DNA of 64,000 nt from Rudaeicoccus suwonensis. GTDB taxonomy: Bacteria > Actinomycetota > Actinomycetes > Actinomycetales > Dermatophilaceae. The DNA lies in assembly GCF_007829035.1 (NCBI RefSeq), contig NZ_VIVQ01000005.1:39890-103889 (forward strand), read 5' to 3'. Position 1 is the first letter of the stretch; the number at the start of each line of letters is the position of its first letter. Below the pieces are notes generated by a model that searched no databases, was not told the DNA's origin, and worked only from the letters and a program-made list of their open reading frames with translations. Below, piece after piece: positions 26,424 through 35,459 of the stretch. Both the position numbers and the translations under genes were made by a program.

Positions 26424-27233
26424 TCAAACGGATGCTAGCTCGTTTTGCAGTGCCACGCGGAACGACTTAGTTCGATAGAGGAGCCCTGCCGCTCCCGGGA
26501 GAATTCGCACAGTCGCCCGGTCGTTATCCGTCAGACCCCATGTCTCCCGCAACGCAGTGGTCTGCAATTCGACCGACATGTTGCGTTGCTTAGAGCTGAT
26601 CACACAGACGGGCATAGTGCTTGAGGTCGGAGGGGTATACACATTACCAGCGAGGGTCAGGTGAGCCCACCTCACAAAGTGGCCCTCAATTTCGTCCCGA
26701 GTGAGCGACCCCTCAATCGAGTCCGTCAGGCGAAGATAATCGGTCATTTCCACGAGTCCAGTACCGCGACCTAGGAGCTCGACTCGGTAGTCGATCTCGG
26801 CCAAGCGTTGAGTTGCGAGCTCGTCAGTCGAAGGGGCGTCAGCGCTAGTCTTCAACGGAAGTACATCTAAAAGACCAACAAATTCTACTTTATGGCCCGC
26901 GTCCTGAAGGATTGTTGCAAGCTCTAATGCGATCGCGGCACCTGCGCAATACCCGGCGATACGGTAGGGGCCGGCCGGCCGGCCAGACAGAACAAGATCG
27001 GCGTAACGAAGTGCGAGCTCGTTTGCGGTCGTGTCGGGTTCGACGACGTGCGCAGCTTGGATGCCCCAGATCGCGAACTCCTCGGGCTGCTCACAGTAAC
27101 GACGCAGGAATGCCAGGTTGCCATGTGCAGAATGCACGCAGATGAGCGGTCTATCAGCTTCGTGTCGTTTCCCGCCTGCGATCTGGTAAATCGCAGCGCC
27201 CGTCGCCTCTTGCCTAAGCGGGTGTGCTTCCAT
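26424..27233 (-). CDS. NRPS-type thioesterase-like protein with unusual active site
   Basis: A 269-residue alpha/beta-hydrolase of the NRPS/PKS thioesterase group: RPLICVHSAHGNLAF at the front, a nucleophile elbow GYCAGAAIALELA and the acid-bearing strand VGLLDVLPL. The elbow has cysteine where most members have serine. The usual late histidine (GxH before the last helix) is not visible: the matching place reads LPGAAGLLY. It may cleave or transfer the carrier-bound group in a non-standard way, or be weakened. It is convergent with the adenylation gene, unlike the rest of this island. Confidence 0.72.
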   Translation of the reverse strand: MEAHPLRQEATGAAIYQIAGGKRHEADRPLICVHSAHGNLAFLRRYCEQPEEFAIWGIQAAHVVEPDTTANELALRYADLVLSGRPAGPYRIAGYCAGAAIALELATILQDAGHKVEFVGLLDVLPLKTSADAPSTDELATQRLAEIDYRVELLGRGTGLVEMTDYLRLTDSIEGSLTRDEIEGHFVRWAHLTLAGNVYTPPTSSTMPVCVISSKQRNMSVELQTTALRETWGLTDNDRATVRILPGAAGLLYRTKSFRVALQNELASV

Positions 27234-27284
27234 GCTGGTATTCTAAGGGCTCCAGCACACTGGCCCCTCGTCGTACGTGCTCTT

Positions 27285-27525
27285 CCGCCGTAGCGGAGTC
27301 ATTGCGTTGTCGCAATAGCGCTGGTCGGCAGCGGCTGATCTGGGTTGATCAGGATGGGCTGGTGCAGCGGCGGATGGTGACGGCGGGCGATCGGATCGAG
27401 ATCACGACGGGGTTGAAGGCGGGGTGGCCGATTCGGGCGATCACCGCCCACCAGCCCTTCCTCGACGCCATCGCCGACGAGATCAACAAACTGCCCCTGG
27501 AACGCCTAGGCTGGCTCACATCTTG
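27285..27525 (+). pseudogene. IS30-family transposase remnant with internal deletion
   Basis: The plus strand gives the same N-terminal sequence as the left copy (RLIWVDQDGLVQRR, then ITTGLKAGWPIRAITAH) joined directly to the C-terminal end of an IS30-type transposase (PFLDAIADEINKLPLERLGWLT). The whole catalytic core is missing. It marks the right edge of the HAD-to-thioesterase island. Confidence 0.72.
27293..27442 (+). repeat. Inverted repeat arm (right), IS30-derived, 150 bp
   Basis: Partner of 20872-21021. The arms enclose 6.3 kb with the HAD, acyltransferase, carrier, adenylation and thioesterase genes. Confidence 0.88.
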
Positions 27526-28001
27526 CAAGAATACAAACACTTCCTCGCTGGCAAGCCGCTCCCTGTTACTTCCACGCCTTGACACCGCTAAGCCACCTGC
27601 AAGTCTTCGCCACGTCGAATTCGCCGTCCCCATAATCAGAACCTGCTGCTGATCGGCGAGCGAGCGCTAGGCAGGGGCTAGTGGAGTCGGCGGCCGAACA
27701 ATCGGTGCGCCTGTCGATCGGAACGCACACGCGCTCGTTGTCCAGCCGTCGACCGCAGCAAATTCCTACTCCGGCAGTCGCCTGAGCAGGAATCGGGCGC
27801 CAGTTGCGTGCATGATGGGCTCGACCCCCGGTATCGTCGCTACACGCACGGCAGGGAAGGAGCCGGACCCGACAGAATGTCGACGACATGAGGTACGGCA
27901 CGAAGGTGAGCAACTATCCGAAACAAGCTATCCCATGATGTGCAATCGTGAGTCCTTTATCGACAGACCTCACCCGCAGCAGTTGAGAACGAAAGGCATT
28001 C
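27526..28001. other. 476-base region without a convincing gene
   Basis: No recognisable coding sequence on either strand. It separates the IS30 remnant from the methyltransferase gene. The last 20 bases contain the GAAAGG ribosome site of that gene. Confidence 0.5.
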
Positions 28002-28778
28002 GTGACACCTACCAATTCATCTTCGCGAAGAGCGGGTCGCAAAAGATCCATCGCCTACCGTATTCGGCGCTATCTACGTGCCAAGCTGCGACGGCGCGTC
28101 GGCGCACCCGACCTATATGACCTCTTGGGCGCCTCCGGACGACGTCTCGCCGAACCCGAAGACTTCGTCCGACGTCTCGCCAATGCGGCCATTCCCGAAG
28201 AGGTCATTTCAGAGTTTGCCGACCTGAAGAAAGAGTTCGAGGATCGACGCAAATCCACATCCGTCCCCTACGAGCTCTTTCACGACATTGAGTCAGCTTC
28301 CATGCTGCTGTGCTACGCACTTACTCGCACTCTGAAGCCAGAGATAATTGTGGAAACGGGCGTCGGAAACGGCGCCTCGACGTTCTTCTTCCTGCGGGCG
28401 CTGGCGAAGAATAACCGCGGCACACTGCACAGTTTCGACATTAGCGACGATGTCGGAGTTTACCTATCAGGGGAGAACCAGAGGTCGTGGGTCCTCCACG
28501 TACTCGATGCACGATCGCCCCTCGAAGACCTGAAGCGTGAAATCAAGACACTGCCCCCGATCGATGTTTTCATTCACGATAGTCATCACAGATATAAATA
28601 CATGACCGCAGAACTAAAAATCGCAGAGACCCATCTCAGCAGTCGTGGAGTAATTCTTTGCGACGACGCCGAGAGCACATTCGCGTTCGAAGAGTTCTGT
28701 CGTGTACGTAATATGGATCCGATATACGTCTTTGATCGGACCAAATTCTTCGGCGGGACCTCGCTCGCACAAGCATGA
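28002..28778 (+). CDS. Class I SAM-dependent methyltransferase (CmcI / Methyltransf_24 type)
   Basis: A 258-residue protein from GTG 28002, with GAAAGG five bases before it. The SAM-binding motif I is IIVETGVGNGASTFF (about residue 115), then LHSFDIS, and PIDVFIHDSHHRYKYM with acidic and histidine residues where metal-dependent O-methyltransferases bind their ion; VILCDDAEST follows. The basic N-terminus (RRAGRKRSIAYRIRRYLRAKLRRR) might contact membrane or nucleic acid. Likely an O-methyltransferase acting on a sugar or cyclitol hydroxyl, by analogy with relatives in antibiotic clusters. The glycosyltransferase gene follows on the same strand after 155 bases. Confidence 0.78.
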   Translation: MTPTNSSSRRAGRKRSIAYRIRRYLRAKLRRRVGAPDLYDLLGASGRRLAEPEDFVRRLANAAIPEEVISEFADLKKEFEDRRKSTSVPYELFHDIESASMLLCYALTRTLKPEIIVETGVGNGASTFFFLRALAKNNRGTLHSFDISDDVGVYLSGENQRSWVLHVLDARSPLEDLKREIKTLPPIDVFIHDSHHRYKYMTAELKIAETHLSSRGVILCDDAESTFAFEEFCRVRNMDPIYVFDRTKFFGGTSLAQA

Positions 28779-28933
28779 ATACTGCACTCAAATGCAAATT
28801 TGACGATGAGTTGAGAAAAAGCTTTTCCCGCGCAGCACACTTTCCGAAAAACGTCAGCAGCCTTGATATACCTTGAGTTTTCTCCGTTCTCTTCGAACGT
28901 AGACGACTTTCACGACCAGGAGGACCCATTCCG

Positions 28934-29995
28934 ATGAATGCCAGCAACAAGCTTAAGTCATTACGAATTGCCCAGATCGCTCCGCCTTGGCTTCGTGTAC
29001 CACCCGACGGATACGGAGGGGTTGAGCGCATGGTGGGCAATCTCAGCGAAGGACTGGTGAACCGCGGCCACGATGTGACGCTCTTCGCGCCGACTGGCTC
29101 TCGAACCAAGGGCCGCCTGATCAGTCCCCTAGAACAGACGCCGGTGCACAAGGGTCCCGGTGCTGCCGACGCCGACATGATCCACATGGTCACACCCTAT
29201 TTGATGGCTGACGAATTCGATGTCATCCACGACCACACCACTTCTCGCATCGGCCCAGCGCTGGGAGCCATGCTGGGTGGGCGTCCGCCGGTGGTGCACA
29301 CCCTTCACATGCCCTGGACTGATGTCAGGAGGAGGTTCTTCAGCCGCGTCGACAACCGCATCCACCTCGTCGCGAGCAGCCCTTCCCAAGCCGCATTGAA
29401 CCCAGAAATCTCCTACACGGCGACGATATACGCGGGAATCGATCTCGAAATGCACCCACTCGGTAATCAAAAGGAGGACTATCTAGCGTTCGTCGGCAGG
29501 TGTTGCTCAGAAAAGGGAACTGACATCGCTCTCGACATCTCGCGGGCCGTCGACAAGCCTTTGGTGATGATCTTGAAGCACGACGATTCCTCAGAACGCG
29601 AGTTTTTCGACGAAGTTGTACGGCCCAAGATGCGCAACTGTGACCAAGTGTTCGAGCAACCGCCGCATGCCGAGAAAATCCAGTTGATGCAGGCGGCTTC
29701 CGCAACGCTGTTCCCTATTCGTTGGGATGAGCCTTTCGGGCAAGTGATGGCCGAATCGTTGGCCTGCGGGACCCCGGTGATTGCAATGCGCAGAGGCGCG
29801 GCGAAAGACCTGATCGTTGATGGTGAAACCGGATTTCTCTGCGATTCCGTTGAGGGTATGATCGATGCCGTCGGGAGGGTAGGTGACCTTGCGCCGCAGG
29901 TTTGCCGGCAACGAGTGGTCGACCATTTCTCGGCCGAGGCGATGATCGACGGGTACGAGAACCTCTATCGTTCGCTACTTGAGCAGTCTGCCTAA
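28934..29995 (+). CDS. GT4-family glycosyltransferase
   Basis: A 353-residue retaining GT-B glycosyltransferase. The N-terminal acceptor half begins with LRIAQIAPPWLRVPPDGYGGVERMV, a usual GT4 start. The donor half has the signature EPFGQVMAESLACGTPVIA (EX7E) near residue 268. A start ATG at 28934 is preceded by AGGAGG. It would attach a nucleotide-activated sugar to the cyclitol or to a growing oligosaccharide. Donor and acceptor cannot be read from sequence. Confidence 0.88.
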   Translation: MNASNKLKSLRIAQIAPPWLRVPPDGYGGVERMVGNLSEGLVNRGHDVTLFAPTGSRTKGRLISPLEQTPVHKGPGAADADMIHMVTPYLMADEFDVIHDHTTSRIGPALGAMLGGRPPVVHTLHMPWTDVRRRFFSRVDNRIHLVASSPSQAALNPEISYTATIYAGIDLEMHPLGNQKEDYLAFVGRCCSEKGTDIALDISRAVDKPLVMILKHDDSSEREFFDEVVRPKMRNCDQVFEQPPHAEKIQLMQAASATLFPIRWDEPFGQVMAESLACGTPVIAMRRGAAKDLIVDGETGFLCDSVEGMIDAVGRVGDLAPQVCRQRVVDHFSAEAMIDGYENLYRSLLEQSA

Positions 29996-30306
29996 ATACG
30001 GTGTAAGTTTCCCCTCCCCGAGTCGATATAACTGTGTTTGCGAGGATCGGGCGATCTAGATGTGCGGTTCTGAATCTGCCCCCAATTTTGTTCTCCGGCC
30101 GGGCGGAAATCTGGTCGACCTGTGCCTGTAACCGGAGCTCCAGAATTCGACTTCCGCTGAAGATGGCAGCAATATGGTCTCTATCGTCCTATCGGCTGCG
30201 AGTGTCTGACACTTACTGACAATGCCCTCCACGATTTTTCAGCGGTCGCTCCGCGCAGAACAAGAGCGAGGTGCGATGCAACGAGACGAGCATGATAGGG
30301 AATGCG

Positions 30307-30915
30307 ATGCATAACGCAACCACAGAACAATGCAGTTCGGCTATAAGTAATCGTCGTCAAAAATCACTCTCCGAATGGGCGCTACTATCGGTTGCCCTCG
30401 CCGAGCCCAAACTCGTGGCGCAGGTGGACGCTGCAGGCATGGAACTGCTCGGCTGCCTAGCGGGTGGCGGCACCCTACTCGTCGCCGGGAACGGCGGGTC
30501 GGCAGCGATCGCTAGCCACGTCGCCGCTGAGTTGGTCGGGAAGTGCATTTTCGACCGCTCTCCCCTCCCTGCGATCAACCTCGGGGAGTCACTGAGCGCA
30601 GTCACTGCGGTCGCCAATGACTACGGATACGAAGAAATTTTCGCACGTGGTGTTAGGGCGCACGGACGCACGGGGGACGTCCTGCTGGCAATGAGTACCA
30701 GCGGCTCTAGCCGGAACATCCTACGCGCACTCGACGTCGCTCACGCGCGCAATCTGCTGACAATCGCCTTGACAGGTGAACGCGGCCGCGACCTGGCGGA
30801 GCGCGCCGACCACCTGCTGGTCGCCCCCTCGCAAGAGACGCCACGCATCCAGGAAGTCCACATGTTATGGGCACACATGTGGTGCGAAGCCGTCGACTCG
30901 GTATGTGCATCCTGA
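30307..30915 (+). CDS. gmhA: Sedoheptulose-7-phosphate isomerase
   Basis: A SIS-domain enzyme of about 202 residues that converts sedoheptulose 7-phosphate to a heptopyranose 7-phosphate, first step to nucleotide-activated heptoses. Visible motifs: GGGTLLVAGNGGSAAIASHVAAELVG, the substrate loop SLSAVTAVANDYGYEEIFARG, the phosphate-binding TSGSSRNILRAL and the late acid/base EVHMLWAHMWCEAVD. I start at ATG 30307 behind AGGGA; GTG 30271 or ATG 30292 would extend it. HldE is encoded about 17 kb away in the same locus, so both steps around the bisphosphatase are present. Confidence 0.9.
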   Translation: MHNATTEQCSSAISNRRQKSLSEWALLSVALAEPKLVAQVDAAGMELLGCLAGGGTLLVAGNGGSAAIASHVAAELVGKCIFDRSPLPAINLGESLSAVTAVANDYGYEEIFARGVRAHGRTGDVLLAMSTSGSSRNILRALDVAHARNLLTIALTGERGRDLAERADHLLVAPSQETPRIQEVHMLWAHMWCEAVDSVCAS

Positions 30916-30979
30916 TGACCAGTTTTTCTCACAACGCACACTGATAACAGGCTCTACACAGTTGCCGGTGTAGTCGGGG

Positions 30980-31530
30980 CGGCTGCGGGATAGGGATCGA
31001 GGTCTCCCGAAGATAGCAACTCTCACACTGACCATCTGGAAGACCTCGACATGCCTGACGCTACCTGCCCGGTTGCCCTAACCACGTTCGCCCGCCTGGA
31101 TGGGCTTGGTGTGGTCGTGACCGGTCAACGGCTGGACCCGGACCGGGCGGTGCTGGCGTGCCGGGTTGTGCATCCGGATGAGTGGTGTCGCCCCCCCCTG
31201 CGGGTCCGCAGGGTTCCCCCGCGGCACACATTACGCGCCGGTTGGCGTATGAATCGTTGGAGTGGCGCCCACGATGTTGTTGGTCACGGTGCCCCGCTAC
31301 CGGTGCACCGGGTGCGGCATGTGTGGCGTCAAGACACCACCGCGGCGGTGGAGCCGAAAGCGAAGCCGTCTCGGGGTGGCCTGCCGGTGGGTCCTGGAAG
31401 GGATCTTGGTCCAGCACGTGAGCGTAGCCAGGGTCACCGAGGGACTGGGGTGGCGTGGAACACCGCTCACGACGCGATCCCGGCCGAAGGGCGGCGCGGT
31501 CGCGCGCAGGTCATCTTGCCTGATCCCCGA
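30980..31530 (+). pseudogene. ISL3-family transposase remnant 1
   Basis: From 31051 the frame MPDATCPVALTTFARLDGLGVVVTGQRLDPDRAV matches the start of an ISL3-family transposase, also present at 53508. The Zn-ribbon (intact at the other copy) is lost to frameshifts here, and only later pieces such as HVWRQDTTAAVEPKAK survive. The 60 bases before the ATG also match the other copy, marking the IS left end. The right end overlaps the 3' end of the MFS gene, whose last residues may be IS-derived. Confidence 0.72.
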
Positions 31531-32773
31531 GTTCGGATATCAGAGGTATGTGGCGAATATGCTTGTTTGCAGTAAGTAGCACTGGACCAATCGCCAAAAT
31601 TAGGACGAGGACAAGCATTGTTCGTCCGGCGCCGAGATACTCTAAACCGGTACCGCCTAGAAATGCTGCAAATGGCATGAGGATCATTACCATGAAACCG
31701 CCAGCATTCTGCACGCGCCCCTGAAATGCATCAGGAGTAACCAGCATCGTGTAGGAGTTCAGGCCAGCATTCAGTGCAGGCACCATGAATAATGCAATGA
31801 AGACCAAGAAAATCTGCGCATACAGCGACTCCCGCAGCAAGGCCATGATCGAGTAAGTCGTCAGCAGTACCCATCCCAAGAAAATCGAGATCTTTCCTGT
31901 CGGAATGCGTTTGATGACCCTCGGAGCGACAGCGGCCCCGAGAAATACTCCCGCACCCGCGGACGCGCTGATGAAACCGATCTCTGCGGCAGTTTCGCCC
32001 CGGATTTTCAGATTCAGAATGATTGTGAGGTCGATCGCTGTGATCCCGAAGTTCAGTATGGCGGAGACAATGAAGATATCACGCATCGCGGGCCTCGACC
32101 AGACGAAGCGTAGCCCCGCCGCGATACTAGCAACTATAGAGGTCGGTTTCGCGTCCTCCGTTTGCTCCGCCTTGCCTAAGGGGTACCGGATGGTGCAAAC
32201 CCCAATCAAGGAGGCAACGAACGAAAGTGCGTTGAAAAAGAACGGAAACATAATGTTCAGACCGAACAACAGGCCCCCGAGCGGACCACCGATCAAGCTC
32301 GCAGCGGCCTGACGTCCTTCATTTACTGCCATCGCCGTCGGCAACTGCTCAGGGGTTACTACTTTGCGGACCGATGCACCTTCGGCCGGGCTGAAGAACG
32401 TCTCCGCTACGTTCGACAGGAATGCGGCCACGATGAGATATGTCAGGGTCAGATCATGTAGAAGTCCCGCGACTCCGATCGCTGCCCAAATAGCCGCGCG
32501 GACGGCGCTGCTGATGAGCATGACACGTCTGCGGTGCCACCGATCGACGAGGGCCCCCGCGGGCAGAATGAAAAGTACCGTCCCGAGAGTGGCAGCACCT
32601 CCGACCACCCCAGCTTGAGCTGCGGAGCCAGTCAGTGCGACCGTCACCAGCGGTAGGACGAACACTGACATTGACGATCCGAGCTGGCTTATGCTCTCGC
32701 CAACGGTCAACCGGACGAAGTCGCCGTTGCCCCGCAGGCGACGGCCCTCATTGTGCGCAGTGGTTGCTGTCAC
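31511..32773 (-). CDS. MFS efflux transporter
   Basis: A 420-residue major facilitator protein with about 12 hydrophobic segments and the loop 2-3 motif GALVDRWHRRRVM. It resembles EntS-type exporters of small-molecule natural products. Typical length. The final residues (LISELGDQAR) come from the adjoining ISL3 remnant, so the native C-terminus may have been replaced at the junction. It is divergent from the carrier-epimerase-like gene and is the only exporter of the locus, hence the candidate for product export or self-protection. Confidence 0.86.
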   Translation of the reverse strand: MTATTAHNEGRRLRGNGDFVRLTVGESISQLGSSMSVFVLPLVTVALTGSAAQAGVVGGAATLGTVLFILPAGALVDRWHRRRVMLISSAVRAAIWAAIGVAGLLHDLTLTYLIVAAFLSNVAETFFSPAEGASVRKVVTPEQLPTAMAVNEGRQAAASLIGGPLGGLLFGLNIMFPFFFNALSFVASLIGVCTIRYPLGKAEQTEDAKPTSIVASIAAGLRFVWSRPAMRDIFIVSAILNFGITAIDLTIILNLKIRGETAAEIGFISASAGAGVFLGAAVAPRVIKRIPTGKISIFLGWVLLTTYSIMALLRESLYAQIFLVFIALFMVPALNAGLNSYTMLVTPDAFQGRVQNAGGFMVMILMPFAAFLGGTGLEYLGAGRTMLVLVLILAIGPVLLTANKHIRHIPLISELGDQAR

Positions 32774-32998
32774 GCCCCGAGTGAATCACAGACGAGCCGG
32801 AAGGACCGACCACCGGCCCAGGCGCGGGGCCAACCCCGTACGGGACCCGCGACGCGGCGTTGCGGTCTCCGTTCGCGAGACGACTCGGACGTAGGAAAGG
32901 CGTCGACCTCGTTCGCTTGTGTACCAGCAACATGCCGAGTCCCTGTGCTAACGTTTCCCTTAATTTGTGATTCCGCACTCTAATTGTGAAAGCTAAAA

Positions 32999-34579
32999 AT
33001 GTTGCCCGATGCGGATAATCTTAACCAAGACTCCACCTCTTCATCGGCGAGCTCGGTACTTCTGGCCGCGCTCACTCTGCTCCTCGACGGCACCGACGTT
33101 TCAGCGATAGACAATTTCTATGAGATCGGGGGCGATTCGCTCGTCGCAGTCGAACTCTTGGGTCGATTGCAGAGCGAAGGGTGGCACGTCGCTGTTAGAG
33201 ATGTATTTGATGCCCCATCCCTAGCCGACACGATCGCCAAGATGCGACGGATAGAACAGATAGATTTTGCAGAAAATAAAATCCCCGCATTCTCGCGCTT
33301 CCCCCTATCCCCTCCACAGCGTGACGCTTTCGAGTCAGTTACTTTCAATCCGGACAGATTCAATCTGGCGGCTATCGTCCACGTCCCAGAAGAAGCCAAC
33401 CCCGAGCTAATCGAGAATGCGATCAGCGCGGTGCTCGAAACACATGAGATGCTGCGAGTCCGATTCGACAAGGACGAGACGGGCGTGAATCAACAGGTGG
33501 TTCCGACAGCGGCTCTAATGGACGCCGTGGCAGTCGAAGCTGTGGGCCACGATGACCGAGACGGAATTCACAAGGTCGCAGACCGTGCCCATTCGCGAAT
33601 AGCGCTCGACCAGGGTCATGTTTGTTCCTTCACTACACTCACGAACGATGCTGGCGCATGGGGCGTCATGGTGATCGCTAACCATATGGTGACCGATGCC
33701 ATCGGATGGAAGGTGCTGATGGAGGACTTGACTTCGACCATCGATGCTGCAGCACGGGGAGAAAATTTTTCGCCGGTTAAGACTTCATCGTTTAGGAGTT
33801 GGGTCGAGTACCTGCACGGGTTGGCACTGAGCGCGGACGCACGGCGCGCAGTGGATGGTCTAATTGACGTACTTTCCATCGACCCGCAGCACGAACAAAA
33901 CCCTCTTCGTCAACATCTCGACTCAGTCCGCCGTGCCGACACCACCAGGGTCCAGCGCCTCTATGAGGTCGCGCAGGCGGAGTCATTTCAGAAGTTGTGT
34001 GCACAACACGGGGCTGACGTGCTTGCGCTGTCGTGCCTTCACTACGCGCTGCGCGGGCTGGCAGTCGGAGGTTCCGTCCCAGTCAGCATGTTCACCAGCG
34101 GGCGTCACCTGGGCCCGTCGTCGTTGGAGTTCTCCAGAACGGTTGGTTGGTTCGCAGACAAGTACCCCGTCATCCTTGACCTGGGCAGTTCGTCGTCACC
34201 TGAGGGTCTCCTTCAGGAGTCCGCGGCCGCCGTCTCGGCGGCCCTTGGACTTCAACTCACCTATGGAGCGGTGCGTTACCTGCATCCCGATGCGGAGCTC
34301 CGAGATTTCGTAGCGCAGGTCACGTCAGCGAAGGTGGCACTTAACTATCGGGGGACGGTCGCGACGAGCGAGACCATCCCGTATACGGATCACGATTTGG
34401 GGGATATGCATGACGAACTGGAGTTCTTCGGTTACAACATCTCCCTTGCGTGCGACCTCGAACCGACCGGTTTCGCGGTAAGTTGGCGATTCCCTTCGCA
34501 ACTGGAGAGACTGGTCGTGCCGGCCGTAGATAGCTTCGGCATCGGGTTGGCTGCCATTGTCGCGGCGGCCTCGGACTGA
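32999..34579 (+). CDS. NRPS carrier-epimerase-like didomain protein
   Basis: A 526-residue protein with a carrier domain (YEIGGDSLVAVELLGRL, serine near residue 48) and then a condensation-superfamily domain from about residue 100. The latter looks like an epimerisation domain: SRTVGWFADKYPVIL, YGAVRYLHPDAEL and VALNYRG are E-domain style. The HHxxxDG motif reads NHMVTDAIGW, keeping the catalytic histidine and aspartate. The glutamate of the epimerase EGHGRE motif is not present; the matching stretch is FTSGRH. So it may be a degenerate epimerase, a condensation-like enzyme or a scaffold. It has no adenylation domain, so it would depend on the separate one at 24788. Start ATG 32999 has only a weak GAAAG upstream. 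Confidence 0.8.
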   Translation: MLPDADNLNQDSTSSSASSVLLAALTLLLDGTDVSAIDNFYEIGGDSLVAVELLGRLQSEGWHVAVRDVFDAPSLADTIAKMRRIEQIDFAENKIPAFSRFPLSPPQRDAFESVTFNPDRFNLAAIVHVPEEANPELIENAISAVLETHEMLRVRFDKDETGVNQQVVPTAALMDAVAVEAVGHDDRDGIHKVADRAHSRIALDQGHVCSFTTLTNDAGAWGVMVIANHMVTDAIGWKVLMEDLTSTIDAAARGENFSPVKTSSFRSWVEYLHGLALSADARRAVDGLIDVLSIDPQHEQNPLRQHLDSVRRADTTRVQRLYEVAQAESFQKLCAQHGADVLALSCLHYALRGLAVGGSVPVSMFTSGRHLGPSSLEFSRTVGWFADKYPVILDLGSSSSPEGLLQESAAAVSAALGLQLTYGAVRYLHPDAELRDFVAQVTSAKVALNYRGTVATSETIPYTDHDLGDMHDELEFFGYNISLACDLEPTGFAVSWRFPSQLERLVVPAVDSFGIGLAAIVAAASD

Positions 34580-34714
34580 AGCGGAAAACGCGGCGCAGCA
34601 GGTAGCGCGTGCAGAAGCCTTTTGTGGCGGGCTCGTGCACCGTGGTCGCCAAATACCCTCACCGTGATGAGACAGCATCGACGGCCGCATCCGGCTTCGT
34701 GAGTCGCGTCATGG

Positions 34715-35040
34715 GAGGTGTCGTTTGAGCACACGAAGTGCTTCCATGCCGCCATCGCCGTTGTTCTTGCGTCGCTGGAGTAGTTCTCGGGCTCCGGGGT
34801 GGCAACGGGCCTGAGCCAGCGCGATGCGGTGTAGCGCCGTGTTCAGCTGACATACGCCGACGGTCCTCGATCGCCCACAGCAACGGGCTCTTGGCCTGCT
34901 GGTTCGCGGCCCCAAGCCAGCAAACTCAGGTGTTGGTCGGTAATCGTGCCCACCGTCTTGGTACCTACTTGCCTCATCGGCCAACACGGCAGTGTGCGTC
35001 CGCTTGTGTGCGTCGATCCGATCACCATCATGGTCTGTGT
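34715..35040 (-). pseudogene. IS110-family (IS1110-like) transposase remnant
   Basis: Minus-strand pieces in different frames: VIGSTHTSGRTLPCW with RIDAHKRTHTAVLADE at the N-terminal side, VGTITDQHLSLLAWGREPAG, then directly the C-terminal NTALHRIALAQARCHPGARE and GDGGMEALRVLKRHL. The middle and catalytic residues are deleted. It lies right after the carrier-epimerase-like gene. Confidence 0.65.
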
Positions 35041-35228
35041 CCTTCAGCAACGGATTGGCACAGGCCGGCTGGTCGGCACATCGCAATCAGGGGCGATGCC
35101 ACGGTCCTCTCAAGCCAGATCGGTCGGCCTGCAAGGGTCGACGAAGCCGCACTACGGACAATGGCCACCAACGGCAAAACGGTGGAGCGAACCCCGTCGA
35201 CCTTCATCAAAACGTGACACTGGGCTTT

Positions 35229-35411
35229 TCGGTGTTTCTGGTTCTGTGGATTAGTATTTCGGCGGTGGGCTAGAGGCCTTCGGAAGTGGTCGCGAACACG
35301 TTGACTGCTGGTTTCCATCGCGTGGTCCATCGTGCCTGCCCGCGGCCGGTGGGGTCCAGGGACCTGGTACCAGGTAGAGACATTTCAGCGCGGCGTGCTC
35401 GCCCGCGGAAG
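35229..35411 (-). repeat. Inverted repeat arm (left), IS256-derived, 183 bp
   Basis: Matches 39101-39283 in inverted orientation with two differences seen. It codes on the minus strand for the decayed C-terminal part of an IS256-family transposase (EHAALKCLYLVPGPW and following). Confidence 0.88.
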
Positions 35412-35459
35412 CCGCACGATCGGCACGGCGCACCAGGCAGCCATTAATGTCGCGATCTT

